Source: DASRCB01 sp035653295
Lineage (GTDB): Bacteria; Acidobacteriota; Terriglobia; Bryobacterales; Bryobacteraceae
DNA length: 11,530 bases
NCBI GenBank assembly: GCA_035653295.1
Contig: DASRCB010000373.1
Coordinates: 1-11,530 of the forward strand
Direction of reading: 5' to 3'
Both the position numbers and the translations under genes were made by a program. Of this stretch, positions 1 through 7,592 are shown piece by piece. The notes beneath the pieces are model-generated. The model saw nothing but the letters and a program-made list of their open reading frames with translations. It was not told the DNA's origin and ran no database searches. The stretch's first letter is position 1. Every line of letters starts with the position of its first letter.

Positions 1-26
1 CTGCATATACTCGACGTGGTGAACCC

Positions 27-467
27 ATGCGAGTATTAAGAACCCTCATCATCGCGGCCTGCATCGTATTCCCCTCCGGAATCGTCAACGCCAGAGGGGA
101 TGATCACGACGATGGGAGGCGGTGGAGCGACGAGCGCGACCGCAGACATCGCGATCATGACGGCGATGAGGATCGCGAGCGGCATCACAGGTATGGCGAC
201 AGGTGCTTCCAGGAGGAGCATCTGCGTGTGATTCGGGCGTATTACCGGCGGCACGACTTACCGCCAGGGCTGGCGAAACGATATTACCGGACGGGGGAGC
301 TGCCGCCCGGATGGGAGAAGAGGGTCCGTCCTCTGCCGGTGGAGGTGGAGCAAGAACTGCCGCCTCCGCCGAGTGGGTTCGAACGTGGATATGTGGATGG
401 GTATGCGGTGGTGTTCCAGCCGCGAACACATCTGGTGATTGATTTCCACGCGGTGTTTGGAAATTGA
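27..467 (+). CDS. Small secreted charged protein, RcnB-like
   Basis: The 146-residue product begins with a signal peptide: Arg at 2 and 5, a hydrophobic core at about 7-20, and a likely cleavage after Ala22 (V-N-A). Residues 23-58 are a low-complexity stretch of Asp, His, Arg and Glu. The C-terminal half carries two LPPG motifs (78-81 and 92-95), a run of prolines near 111-115 and an ending of the form GYVDGYAVVF followed by VIDF. This layout resembles the RcnB/CigR-type periplasmic proteins, which have LPPG repeats and a closing 'valine-rich, vIDi' strand. RcnB of E. coli is linked to nickel/cobalt homeostasis, but no metal role can be assigned here; the His/Asp-rich part could bind cations. 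The SD before the ATG is weak. It converges with the kinase gene, 22 bases apart. The gene call is firmer than the family. Confidence 0.72.
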   Translation: MRVLRTLIIAACIVFPSGIVNARGDDHDDGRRWSDERDRRHRDHDGDEDRERHHRYGDRCFQEEHLRVIRAYYRRHDLPPGLAKRYYRTGELPPGWEKRVRPLPVEVEQELPPPPSGFERGYVDGYAVVFQPRTHLVIDFHAVFGN

Positions 468-470
468 GGG

Positions 471-495
471 CTCTGGCGGACACTTCGCGTCAGAG
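471..495. terminator. Possible shared stem between convergent genes
   Basis: An 8-base arm at 471-478 pairs with 488-495 through one G-T pair, around a 9-base loop. It sits at the meeting point of the two convergent genes and overlaps the kinase stop codon (490-492). Neither side has a T-tract, so it is not a canonical intrinsic terminator. It may only limit transcript ends, or it may be chance. Confidence 0.25.
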
Positions 496-3273
496 GTTCT
501 GCACCATCCAGGCGTTCCCCGCAATGATTTTTCGGTATGTCGCCAGATAGCGCCCGTCAGGCGAAGCAATGCCGCCGAGGTCCACCAGGCCAGGAACCGT
601 CCAGATGATCTGCGACGCGCCACTGCGGTCGACATGAAGCAGGCGCGTTTCGGAACCCCCGTGCGCCTCGGCAGCGAAGAAAGCAGATCCGTCCGCGGTC
701 CAGCTGATGTCCTGGAGGCGGTCGGCGCCGGAGACGGTGATTTCGGCTTCGGGAACACCGTGAAGACTCACGATGCGAATCTTCCGGCCCTGTATGAGGG
801 CCAAGCGTGTTCCATCGGGCGAGATGGCGGCGGCGCCCAGGCTGGGTATAGAAAACAGGCGTGCGCCGCGTCCTTTCAGAGGATCGAGCACCGAGGCTGT
901 CAGCCCCTCCGGACCGGCTTCCAGCATCACGCAGGGGCCTGCCGGCCTCTGGCTGCAGCTGTAATCGACGAGGCTATCGCTCACCAGGATTTCACGAGGC
1001 TCGCCCCCGGTCAGCGGGACACGCACCAGGCGGATTCTGGAGACGCCCGTCTGCGACAGACCGTAAACGAGCCACTTGCCATCGGGGGAGATCCGTCCGC
1101 CCATGATCTCGGAACCGAAGGTGAGCGCCTCGGCCGTCTGTTTGTCAATTTCCTGGCGGTAAAGCTGGAAGAGGCCGCTGCGATCAGACGAGAACACAAG
1201 GGCCCTGCTGTCCGGCGTCCAGGCGGCCGGCCACTCGAACGATTCCGCATCGGTGAGCCGCCGCGCATTGGCCAGCACAGATCCTTTGGCCTTCAGCGTG
1301 CCGATCCAGATATCGATGTGTCGTCTTGTTCTGCGAAAGCAGAGGGTACTTCCGTCGGCGCTCGCGCTCAGGTCCTCCATCAGAAAGTCGGTCCAGTTCG
1401 TCCGCCGGACAGGCGCGCCAATGGGCAGCCCGGAGCCGAGATTCACGTTTACATCCCACAGGTCCTCGGGTGGCATTGAGCCCGCGCTCTCGCGCTGCGA
1501 CAGAGCATAGACGAGTCTGCCGCCGGGCAGCCAGGTGAGTCCGGTGATGATGCGCGTCTGCGGCGGCACGACATTCGTGCGGCGCCCGGTCTCGAGGTTC
1601 CAGGCATCGATCCAGAATGACCCGTAGCTGCCGGACGACGCGAAGAATGCCGCGGCGACATAGCCATCGCCGGGCGCCATGGGCGCCTGGAGCTCGCCGT
1701 GGTTGCCGGTTCGGAGAACAGATGCAATCACGCGCCCATCGAGGCGCCTGAGCTCAATCGCGTCCTCGCTGTACGCGAAAATATGCCGGCCATCCGGGAA
1801 CGGGACGCTCCTGCCGAGTGGATGTGGATTCTCTCCCACCGGCGAAATGCTGTAGTTCTCGTCCACATTGTTGAGGAAAATCTGGGCGCCATCGGCGCTC
1901 CAGTAGCGGACCGACATTTGCCGGGTATTCGGCAGCAGGCGGCTCTCGGTACTTTTCGTCGCCTTGACGTGCACTCCGTCGCGATCCGAATAGGCCAGCA
2001 TTTTGCCGTCGGGCGAGATCGCCGCCGTTTCCACCGAGTCGTCGGCGCCATTTGCGGTAAGGCGAACGGGGGTGAGCTCGGAGGCCGACCGCTCCGGCCG
2101 AGTCCCGCGCCAGACGGAAACAATCGCGGCGGCGGCGATGGCGAGGAGGACGATCGTGACGACGGCAATCCACACAGGCTTCCGCCGCGGCTGCGAAGCG
2201 ACTCCGGAGGTAATCTCGCGCCGCAGGCGCTCGATGTCGGCCAGCAACTCGCCCGCACTCTGATACCGCACCTGCCGGTCTTTCTCCAGCGCTTTGCGAA
2301 TGATGCGGTCCAGCTCAGGCGGAAGCCGGGGATTGCACTCCCGCGGCGGCGCCGGCGTGCGATTCAGGATGGAGTCGAAAACAAGGGCGGTGGTGGCGCC
2401 GCTGAAGGGCGCGCGGCCGGTGGCCATCTCATACAACACCACGCCAAGGGAGAACAGATCGGTGCGCGGGTCCAGTTCTTCTCCGCGCGCCTGTTCCGGC
2501 GACATGTAGGCCACTGTACCGAGCGCCTCGCCAGGGCTGGTTTGAAATTCACCATCGTCGAGCGCCTGCGTGGTTACGGCTGACTGCCTGGGGCGCACCA
2601 GCCTGGCAAGACCGAAATCGAGAATCTTGGCGCCACCGGAGGTGGTAAGGAAAAGGTTGGCAGGTTTGATGTCGCGATGGACGATACCGGCGTCGTGCGC
2701 CGCATGCAGCGCGCCCGCCACGTCGTTTGCCCAATCAAGGATGTCCGGAACGGCTACGGCGCCGCGTTGCAGCCGCTCGCGGAGCGTCTCGCCCTGGAGC
2801 AGTTCCATCACCAGAAACGGTCGTCCGTGATCGTCTTCATCGACATCGTGAACGGTGCAGATATGAGGATGGTCGATGCGCGAGGCGGTGTACGCCTCCC
2901 GGCGGAAGCGACTCAGCGCCTCCGGATCGCGGAGGAAAGCTTCGGAAAGGAACTTTACCGCGACGAAGCGGCGCAGACGGGTGTCCTCAGCCCTGTAGAC
3001 TACGCCCATGCCGCCTCCGCCTATCCTGTCGACGATGCGGTAATGGGAAACCGTCTGACCTGCGAGTGAATCGCCGCCGGCCAGGAGGTGCGCAGCGGGT
3101 CGCTCGAGAAAGCTTCCCGCCTGCTGCTCGGAGGAAAGCAGGGAGCGCACCTCCGTCTGCAGTTCGTCGTCGCCGGCGCAGGAGCCTCGAAGAAAGTCGT
3201 CGCGCGTCTCCGGCGGAAGCTCCAGCGCCGCGTGGAGCAGATCTTCAGCGCGCCGCCACAGGTCGGACCTCAT
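490..3273 (-). CDS. Transmembrane Ser/Thr protein kinase with PD40 propeller
   Basis: The 927-residue protein is a PknB-type (Hanks-type) kinase. Residues 1-70 form a helical segment (WRRAEDLLHAALELPPE...) typical of kinases paired with TIGR02999 sigma factors. The kinase domain spans about 78-350: glycine loop 84-93, VAVK with Lys107, Glu126, catalytic HRDIKPAN with Asp201 and Asn206, DFG at 219-221, SPE at 258-260, Asp272 and Arg336. All catalytic residues are present, so it should be active. One membrane helix lies at about 366-388. The remainder is expected outside the inner membrane and has repeated SPDG-type PD40/TolB-like blades (for example ISPDGKMLAYSD, WTPDSRALVFSSD, ISPDGTRLALIQ), suggesting a ligand- or protein-sensing propeller. 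The start is supported by GGAG at 3280-3283, six bases upstream. Fold and activity class are near certain; substrates are unknown, though the nearby sigma factor is a candidate. Confidence 0.95.
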   Translation of the reverse strand: MRSDLWRRAEDLLHAALELPPETRDDFLRGSCAGDDELQTEVRSLLSSEQQAGSFLERPAAHLLAGGDSLAGQTVSHYRIVDRIGGGGMGVVYRAEDTRLRRFVAVKFLSEAFLRDPEALSRFRREAYTASRIDHPHICTVHDVDEDDHGRPFLVMELLQGETLRERLQRGAVAVPDILDWANDVAGALHAAHDAGIVHRDIKPANLFLTTSGGAKILDFGLARLVRPRQSAVTTQALDDGEFQTSPGEALGTVAYMSPEQARGEELDPRTDLFSLGVVLYEMATGRAPFSGATTALVFDSILNRTPAPPRECNPRLPPELDRIIRKALEKDRQVRYQSAGELLADIERLRREITSGVASQPRRKPVWIAVVTIVLLAIAAAAIVSVWRGTRPERSASELTPVRLTANGADDSVETAAISPDGKMLAYSDRDGVHVKATKSTESRLLPNTRQMSVRYWSADGAQIFLNNVDENYSISPVGENPHPLGRSVPFPDGRHIFAYSEDAIELRRLDGRVIASVLRTGNHGELQAPMAPGDGYVAAAFFASSGSYGSFWIDAWNLETGRRTNVVPPQTRIITGLTWLPGGRLVYALSQRESAGSMPPEDLWDVNVNLGSGLPIGAPVRRTNWTDFLMEDLSASADGSTLCFRRTRRHIDIWIGTLKAKGSVLANARRLTDAESFEWPAAWTPDSRALVFSSDRSGLFQLYRQEIDKQTAEALTFGSEIMGGRISPDGKWLVYGLSQTGVSRIRLVRVPLTGGEPREILVSDSLVDYSCSQRPAGPCVMLEAGPEGLTASVLDPLKGRGARLFSIPSLGAAAISPDGTRLALIQGRKIRIVSLHGVPEAEITVSGADRLQDISWTADGSAFFAAEAHGGSETRLLHVDRSGASQIIWTVPGLVDLGGIASPDGRYLATYRKIIAGNAWMVQNL

Positions 3274-3498
3274 GGCTTGCTCCAGTTGCCGGCTTGCAGC
3301 GGCCGTGGGTTCCCGGGATGATCAGCAGCGCGCCGGATGGACCGAAGGCGCCGCACGGGACAGCAAGGGCCCAGGCAGGCCGGTGGCAGCAGCCGGTCGA
3401 TCGCGCCGCGATGACCTTCGCTCCACATGCGGAGCCACCATACGCGGGCGGCGCAAGTGGCCGGTACAGACCGACCGCGCGCACCCGCTCCTGCGCGA

Positions 3499-3504
3499 AT
3501 TATA
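3499..3504 (-). promoter_or_regulatory. Perfect -10 hexamer upstream of the kinase gene
   Basis: On the minus strand this reads TATAAT, an exact sigma-70 type -10. No good -35 is visible at 16-18 bases' spacing, so an activator or a non-standard -35 would be needed. Transcription from here would start near 3492 and give a leader of roughly 220 bases before the kinase ATG. The core TTATAA is itself palindromic, so the + strand also shows a weaker TATAAC. Confidence 0.4.
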
Positions 3505-3563
3505 ACCGCGGCGGCATGGAAATGCGCCACCTTTTTCGCGTAAAATTGCGCCTGCGGACCGAC

Positions 3564-3598
3564 GCCGCCGGCGGCTTGGCAGTGCGCATTAATGCGCA
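3564..3598. repeat. Two tandem perfect palindromes (operator-like)
   Basis: A 12-base palindrome (gccgccggcggc, 3564-3575) is followed seven bases later by a 16-base palindrome (tgcgcattaatgcgca, 3583-3598). The second has an AT-centred core with GC arms, the look of a dimeric regulator's operator. They lie about 60-100 bases upstream of the minus-strand TATAAT, a usual place for an activator site of the kinase gene. They also lie in the 3' flank of the small secreted-protein gene, so a role there cannot be excluded. The rest of the 3274-3662 gap shows no convincing gene. Confidence 0.45.
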
Positions 3599-3662
3599 GA
3601 TGAGGCCGAGCTCCGGACAAATTATCGCGGACAGGAGCCCCGGCAGGGCTATTTTCGTTGCA

Positions 3663-4079
3663 TCAGTGGGTCAAGTGGACGATTCGGGCTTCGAGCGAGG
3701 CTGCGCGCCGCGCAGTTTCACGCTCCAGCAGCGAGGGCGACAGACTCCACACGGCATACGTCTCGGCGCCCCGGATACCGGACAGGAAGCACGTCCGGCC
3801 ATAGCAGTTGAAGCGGAGAATGGGGTGTCCGCCGTCGTACGTGCCGGGGTCGGATGGCATCGCAAAGAAAAGACCGCTCACACTCCCGGTACCGACGATC
3901 TCCCAGCCGCTGGGGTTGTTGGGCGAACTGCGGAACACGCGGTATTGGCCCGCGTCATAGCTGACAGATCCGATGTGGAAGGCGAACGGGATCTCTCCCC
4001 TGTATTCCCTCAGGTTCTGTCCTGGCGCGGACGTTGCCAGCAGAGCGGAGAGCGCAATTCCCGCAATTACGAGTTTCAT
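3663..4079 (-). CDS. Small secreted hypothetical protein, acidobacterial type
   Basis: The product has 138 residues. A signal peptide is clear: Lys2, a hydrophobic core at about 3-16 (VIAGIALSALLATSA), with cleavage probably near 18-21. The mature part opens with the pattern IPFAFHIGSVSYDAGQYRV, which matches a family of short secreted proteins frequent in Acidobacteriota (form 'vPFsF..G...LPAGeY.v'), of unknown function. Cys92 and Cys97 (NCYGRTC) could form a disulfide. The rest looks beta-rich, with a charged helix at the end. The start is well supported: AGGAGG (minus strand, 4088-4093) lies eight bases upstream of the ATG. It is codirectional with the kinase gene but separated by 389 bases that hold a separate promoter-like element. 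The leader can form competing hairpins over the SD. Confidence 0.82.
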   Translation of the reverse strand: MKLVIAGIALSALLATSAPGQNLREYRGEIPFAFHIGSVSYDAGQYRVFRSSPNNPSGWEIVGTGSVSGLFFAMPSDPGTYDGGHPILRFNCYGRTCFLSGIRGAETYAVWSLSPSLLERETARRAASLEARIVHLTH

Positions 4080-4148
4080 TGAGAGAACCTCCTGTTTCAG
4101 GAGCAGGCGGAACGGAAGCCATTCGGAATTCTCCGTTTTGCCTGCTCC
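4080..4148 (-). promoter_or_regulatory. Leader with competing hairpins over the SD
   Basis: On the minus-strand RNA three segments can pair. Segment 1 (4148-4140, GGAGCAGGC) pairs perfectly with segment 2 (4108-4100, GCCUGCUCC); six further pairs (4132-4137 side with 4111-4116) extend the stem beyond two mismatches. The 3' part of segment 2 (4103-4098, CUCCUG) also pairs perfectly, over a three-base loop, with segment 3 (4094-4089, CAGGAG), which contains most of the SD. The two pairings share bases 4100-4103 and so exclude each other: pairing 1:2 leaves the SD free and 2:3 hides it. This is the geometry of translational leader control. No known riboswitch class is recognised. As DNA, the same inverted repeat could also be a protein-binding site. 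Confidence 0.45.
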
Positions 4149-4153
4149 GACTT

Positions 4154-4159
4154 TCTAAT
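4154..4159 (+). promoter_or_regulatory. Possible -10 hexamer for the sigma-factor gene
   Basis: TCTAAT matches the -10 consensus at five of six bases, but no convincing -35 is seen at 16-18 bases. Transcription would begin near 4166, just before the gctgac/gtcagc dyad. On the opposite strand an overlapping TAGAAA (4157-4152) could serve the divergent gene, so the two promoters may interfere. Weak evidence. Confidence 0.25.
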
Positions 4160-4168
4160 GCGGAAACT

Positions 4169-4200
4169 GCTGACGAAAACTGTCAGCATCAAGTGTCAGC
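4169..4200. repeat. Operator-like GCTGAC/GTCAGC half-sites
   Basis: gctgac (4169-4174) and gtcagc (4182-4187) are an inverted pair around gaaaact. The right half-site recurs directly as tgtcagc at 4194-4200, thirteen bases after the copy at 4181-4187. Three related half-sites in 32 bases, between two divergent genes, suggest a regulator-binding region. In the + strand transcript the inverted pair could also form a small stem at the start of the sigma-factor leader. Confidence 0.4.
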
Positions 4201-4269
4201 CGCAGGATAGAAAAGACACCGAGCAGGTGGTACATTTGAGCCGGTTAGATCTGCCTGAGGGCGGCTCGG

Positions 4270-4884
4270 ATGGCCTCGTCAACACATCAGGTCAGCCGTT
4301 TATTGCGGACCTGGGCGGCGGGAAATCAGCAAGCGCTGCCAGAGCTGATCCCGCTTGTCTATGCGGAACTGCATCGCATGGCGCGGCGTTACATGAGCCA
4401 CGAGCGGCGGGATCACACGCTCCAAACCACGGCGCTGGTAAATGAAGCGTACGTTCGTCTGGTGGAGTCGCCTCAGCCCGAGTGGCGCGACCGCACTTAT
4501 TTTTTCGCCGTGTGCGCGAACGTGATGCGTCGGATTCTGGTGGACTGGGCGCGTTCGCACCAGGCGCTTAAACGGGGCCGGGGAGTGGCCGCGCTGCAAC
4601 TCAATGAGGCGGTGGTTGCGGGCGGACAGTACGCCGGCGATCTGCTGGCGTTGGATGAGGCGCTGCACAAACTGGCACAGGCAGACCCGCGAAAGGCACG
4701 TGTGGTGGAGCTGCGTTACTTTGGCGGGCTCGACGTACATCAAACGGCGGAGGTGCTGAAAGTCTCGCCGGAAACCGTGATGCGCGACTGGAGATTCGCA
4801 AAGAGCTGGCTGTGGCGGGAGTTGAGCGGGGCGGAGCGCGTTCGACCGCAATCGACTGGCCCAGGTTGTTCGATGTCCGGTTGA
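4270..4884 (+). CDS. ECF-type RNA polymerase sigma factor, TIGR02999 family
   Basis: The 204-residue protein has sigma region 2 at about 20-95 (LIPLVYAELHRMARRYM, ALVNEAYVRLV, RTYFFAVCANVMRRILVDWAR) and region 4 at about 125-188 (VELRYFGGLDVHQTAEVLKVSPETVMRDWRFAKSWLWREL), the helix-turn-helix that reads the -35 box. The TLQTTALVNEAYVRL stretch is diagnostic of the TIGR02999 group of Acidobacteriota and Planctomycetota. The acidic DAED-like motif of classical ECF factors is missing; residues 51-55 read LQTTA. Members commonly sit beside Ser/Thr kinase genes; here the kinase starts 997 bases away on the other strand, with one gene between. GAGG at 4257-4260, nine bases before the ATG, supports the start. 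No anti-sigma gene is visible. The permease follows 107 bases downstream in the same direction. Confidence 0.93.
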   Translation: MASSTHQVSRLLRTWAAGNQQALPELIPLVYAELHRMARRYMSHERRDHTLQTTALVNEAYVRLVESPQPEWRDRTYFFAVCANVMRRILVDWARSHQALKRGRGVAALQLNEAVVAGGQYAGDLLALDEALHKLAQADPRKARVVELRYFGGLDVHQTAEVLKVSPETVMRDWRFAKSWLWRELSGAERVRPQSTGPGCSMSG

Positions 4885-4991
4885 GCGACAGCATCGTCTC
4901 AGGATCGGAACGCGCGTGCCTCAATTCATGCCGCCGTTGTTTGTAGATGCGGCGCCGGGGTTTGGTCCGCAGCCTGCTGGACGGTCCCGCC

Positions 4992-7418
4992 ATGGACTGG
5001 CTTTGGCAGGACCTGCGCTTCGGATTCCGAAGCCTTCGCAAGGATCATGCGTTTGTTCTCGCGTGTGTGGCCGCCCTGGGGCTGGGCATTGGGTCCACGA
5101 CCGCGATTTTCAGTGTCATCGACAACGTCCTCCTGAACCCGTTCCCTTACACCGACAGCAGCCATATCTACGGATTCCGGATCGTCGGCAACGCGAGCAA
5201 TGCGGCGGCGGACCGGAACTACTTCTCCGTACCGGAATTTCTGGATTATCAGCAGCGGAACCGAATTTTTCGGGACACCATGGGCGTTTGGGAGACGACC
5301 ACCCTGATGGGCTCTGGGGATCGGCTGCAGCCGCTCGACACAGACATGGTGACCGGCAATGCGTTCCAGTTTCTCGGAGTGGCGCCGCTGCTGGGCAGGC
5401 CCATCGTTCCTGAAGACGCCAGGCCGGGCGCTCCGCCGGTCTTCGTGCTCAGTTACAAAGTATGGCTGAGCCGATTCGGACGCGATCCTGGTATTGTGGG
5501 CCAGACGTTCCTGCTCAATGACAAGCCCACCACGCTCATCGGGATTATGCCGCAGCGATTCGCGTTCTGGGGCGGAGACATCTGGATGCCGGCGACCGTG
5601 GATCCGGCGGAACCGGGAGCGGAGCGGCGCAACTTCGTTCTCTACGGCCATCTCAGGCCGGACCTGGATATCAGAGCGGCGGAAGCCGAGTTGACGGGCC
5701 TGGCGAAGCAGCTTGCGAGAATCTACCCTCACAGCTATCCCGCGCAGTTCAGCGTTCGTCTGGACTCACTCGGCTACATCGCGGTCGGCCGCTTCCGAAA
5801 CGCGCTGCTGACCCTGCTGGCCGCGGTCGGCCTGCTGCTGCTGATCGCCTGCGCCAATGTCGCCAATCTGCTGCTGGCAAAATCGAGCGCGCGCCAGAAG
5901 GAGCTGGCTCTGCGGCTGACGCTGGGGGCAGGAAAATGGCGGCTCGTGCGTCAGCTGATGGTGGAAAGCATCCTGCTCTCCGCGGGCGGTGCGGCTGCGG
6001 GCTGTCTGTTCGCCTCGGCGGCGGTGAGGGGGTTAATAGCGCTGATTCCCATTTACACCTTTCCCGACGAGGCGGTGATCTCGATTAACCGGGAGGTGCT
6101 GGCGGCGACGGTGGTGGTTGCGATTGCGACGGCGTTCATCTTCGGGCTGGCGCCGGCGCTCGCGGCCGCGCGCGGAGACGTGAACGAATCGCTGCGCAGC
6201 GGGGCGCGCGGGAACACCGGGTTTCGCCGTGGCCGCATGCGGCACGCGCTGGTGGCCGGCGAGGTCACACTATCCATGCTGCTGCTGACCGGTTCCGGCC
6301 TATTGATGCGCAGCTTCTTCATCGAACGGCAGATCGACCTGGGCTTTCGCACCAGCCATCTTCTGACCACCGCGCTGAGCCTTCCGCCGGCGCGATATCC
6401 GACGACAGATTCGCAGGCGCGGTTTGCCGGCGAGTTGATTGCGCATCTCGAAGCGCTGCCTGGCGTGATCTCCGCCGCCGCGGCCGTTGATTATCCACCG
6501 AACGGAGGCAGCGCGACCGAATTCGAGATCCCGGGCGTTGCTCATTTCGAACGCTGGAAGGGTCTGTTGGAGCCGTGCAGCTGGCAATACTTCCAGACCG
6601 TGGGTCTGCGACTTGTGTCGGGGCGGTTGCCCACGGCGCAGGACGACCATGGCAAACGACGCGTCGCCGTGATCAACGAGACCATGGCGCGGAAATATTT
6701 CAGCCATTTGAATCCGCTCGGCCAGCCGCTGATGATTGCCGCACTGCGGAACGCGCCCGAGCCCATCGACAGCCCGAAATTCCAAGTAATTGGCGTGGTT
6801 TCGGACATGAGGAACCAGGTTCCGCGTGAGGAGGTAGCGCCCGAAGCATTCATTCCCTTGTCGGTGGCTGGTTATGGCCAGGCCGTCGTATTCGTGCATA
6901 CCGCGAGCGACCCACTGGCGTTGAGCCGTGGTGTGACAGCGGAAATCCTGCGGCTGGACCGAAGTGTGATTCCGCAGCAGATCATGACCATGGATGACAT
7001 TCTGGAGATCAGCCAGTATGCTCGGCCGCGCTTCGGGCTGCTGCTCTTTTCCGTGTTCGCGGGTATCGGACTCGTGCTGGTGACCATCGGAGTCTACAGT
7101 GTTGTCTCCTGGACGGTTACGCAGCAGCGGCATGAGATCGGCATCCGCATGGCTCTGGGCGCCAGCTCGAACAATGTCCGCTCGCTGGTGCTTACGAGCA
7201 CGCTGCGATTCGTGCTGATGGGCATCGCGGCGGGAATGGCGCTGGCGTGGGTGGTGGGCCGGGTTCTGGCGGCGCAGTTGCAGGGCGTTTCGGGATACGA
7301 TCCGCTGACCTTGTGCGCCGTGGTCGCTGTCCTGATCGTTGTGGGGCTGGCGGCGGCGTACATTCCGTCGCTGCGCGCCACGCGCGTGGATCCGGGCGTA
7401 TGTCTGCGGTGGGAATAA
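4992..7418 (+). CDS. ADOP-type ABC transporter permease (MacB/FtsX family)
   Basis: The 808-residue protein follows the plan of the 'acidobacterial duplicated orphan permease' family (TIGR03434). An opening MDWLWQDLRFGFRSLRK segment leads to a first helix at about 20-43 (FVLACVAALGLGIGSTTAIF). A MacB-like outer domain comes next, then FtsX block one from about 270 (LLTLLAAVGLLLLIACANVA, then RQKELALRLTLGAG). A middle helical stretch near 370-440 and a second outer domain precede FtsX block two from about 680 (RQRHEIGIRMALGAS-like, here QQRHEIGIRMALGAS) to the closing RATRVDPGVCLRWE. An ATG at 4947 would add 15 residues, but the family start and a GGACGG SD-like run (4979-4984) favour 4992. 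It lacks the PadR-like N-terminal extension found in some members, and no ATPase gene lies nearby. The substrate is unknown; MacB-type complexes export or act mechanically across the periplasm. Confidence 0.93.
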   Translation: MDWLWQDLRFGFRSLRKDHAFVLACVAALGLGIGSTTAIFSVIDNVLLNPFPYTDSSHIYGFRIVGNASNAAADRNYFSVPEFLDYQQRNRIFRDTMGVWETTTLMGSGDRLQPLDTDMVTGNAFQFLGVAPLLGRPIVPEDARPGAPPVFVLSYKVWLSRFGRDPGIVGQTFLLNDKPTTLIGIMPQRFAFWGGDIWMPATVDPAEPGAERRNFVLYGHLRPDLDIRAAEAELTGLAKQLARIYPHSYPAQFSVRLDSLGYIAVGRFRNALLTLLAAVGLLLLIACANVANLLLAKSSARQKELALRLTLGAGKWRLVRQLMVESILLSAGGAAAGCLFASAAVRGLIALIPIYTFPDEAVISINREVLAATVVVAIATAFIFGLAPALAAARGDVNESLRSGARGNTGFRRGRMRHALVAGEVTLSMLLLTGSGLLMRSFFIERQIDLGFRTSHLLTTALSLPPARYPTTDSQARFAGELIAHLEALPGVISAAAAVDYPPNGGSATEFEIPGVAHFERWKGLLEPCSWQYFQTVGLRLVSGRLPTAQDDHGKRRVAVINETMARKYFSHLNPLGQPLMIAALRNAPEPIDSPKFQVIGVVSDMRNQVPREEVAPEAFIPLSVAGYGQAVVFVHTASDPLALSRGVTAEILRLDRSVIPQQIMTMDDILEISQYARPRFGLLLFSVFAGIGLVLVTIGVYSVVSWTVTQQRHEIGIRMALGASSNNVRSLVLTSTLRFVLMGIAAGMALAWVVGRVLAAQLQGVSGYDPLTLCAVVAVLIVVGLAAAYIPSLRATRVDPGVCLRWE

Positions 7419-7447
7419 CGCGAAACGCGACAGAGTTTCGAAAAAGG

Positions 7448-7507
7448 GAGATCGGAGCGTTGCGCGTGTCCTCGGAGGCTACTCCGCGCGGGTGGGGCTC
7501 CGATCTC
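7448..7507 (+). terminator. Long hairpin after the permease gene
   Basis: Eleven-base perfect arms, gagatcggagc (7448-7458) and gctccgatctc (7497-7507), enclose a 38-base interior. That interior has its own small stem, cggag (7473-7477) with ctccg (7482-7486), and gcgc-rich flanks that can pair. It starts 30 bases after the permease stop, a usual place for a transcript end, but no T-tract follows. It may stabilise the 3' end or halt polymerase with Rho. Confidence 0.45.
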
Positions 7508-7592
7508 AGATCAGTCTCACGAGCTCGCCATTCGAGCGCGTTCCTGCAATAGACTCCGCCGGTCCGGGACTTTTAATTCACCGATGAGGGGA

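Noticed and set aside
439..1479. A 346-codon open frame on the + strand
   Set aside because: It runs antisense to the clearly conserved PD40 part of the kinase and shows no family features.
3270..3620. A 116-codon minus-strand frame upstream of the kinase
   Set aside because: It overlaps the kinase start, has no SD or recognisable motif, and would span the TATAAT and the 16-base palindrome.
3636..3650. agccc/gggct hairpin followed by attttcg
   Set aside because: The stem has only five pairs, and the T-rich side is on the strand that carries no gene ending here.
2727..4082. A 451-codon open frame on the + strand
   Set aside because: It lies antisense to the kinase and the small secreted-protein gene, has an arginine/proline-rich product with no domain, and reflects the high GC content.
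4162..4184. GGAAAC plus GTC as an ECF-type autoregulated promoter
   Set aside because: The spacing of 14 bases is shorter than the usual 16-17 and the -10 part is too short to be informative.
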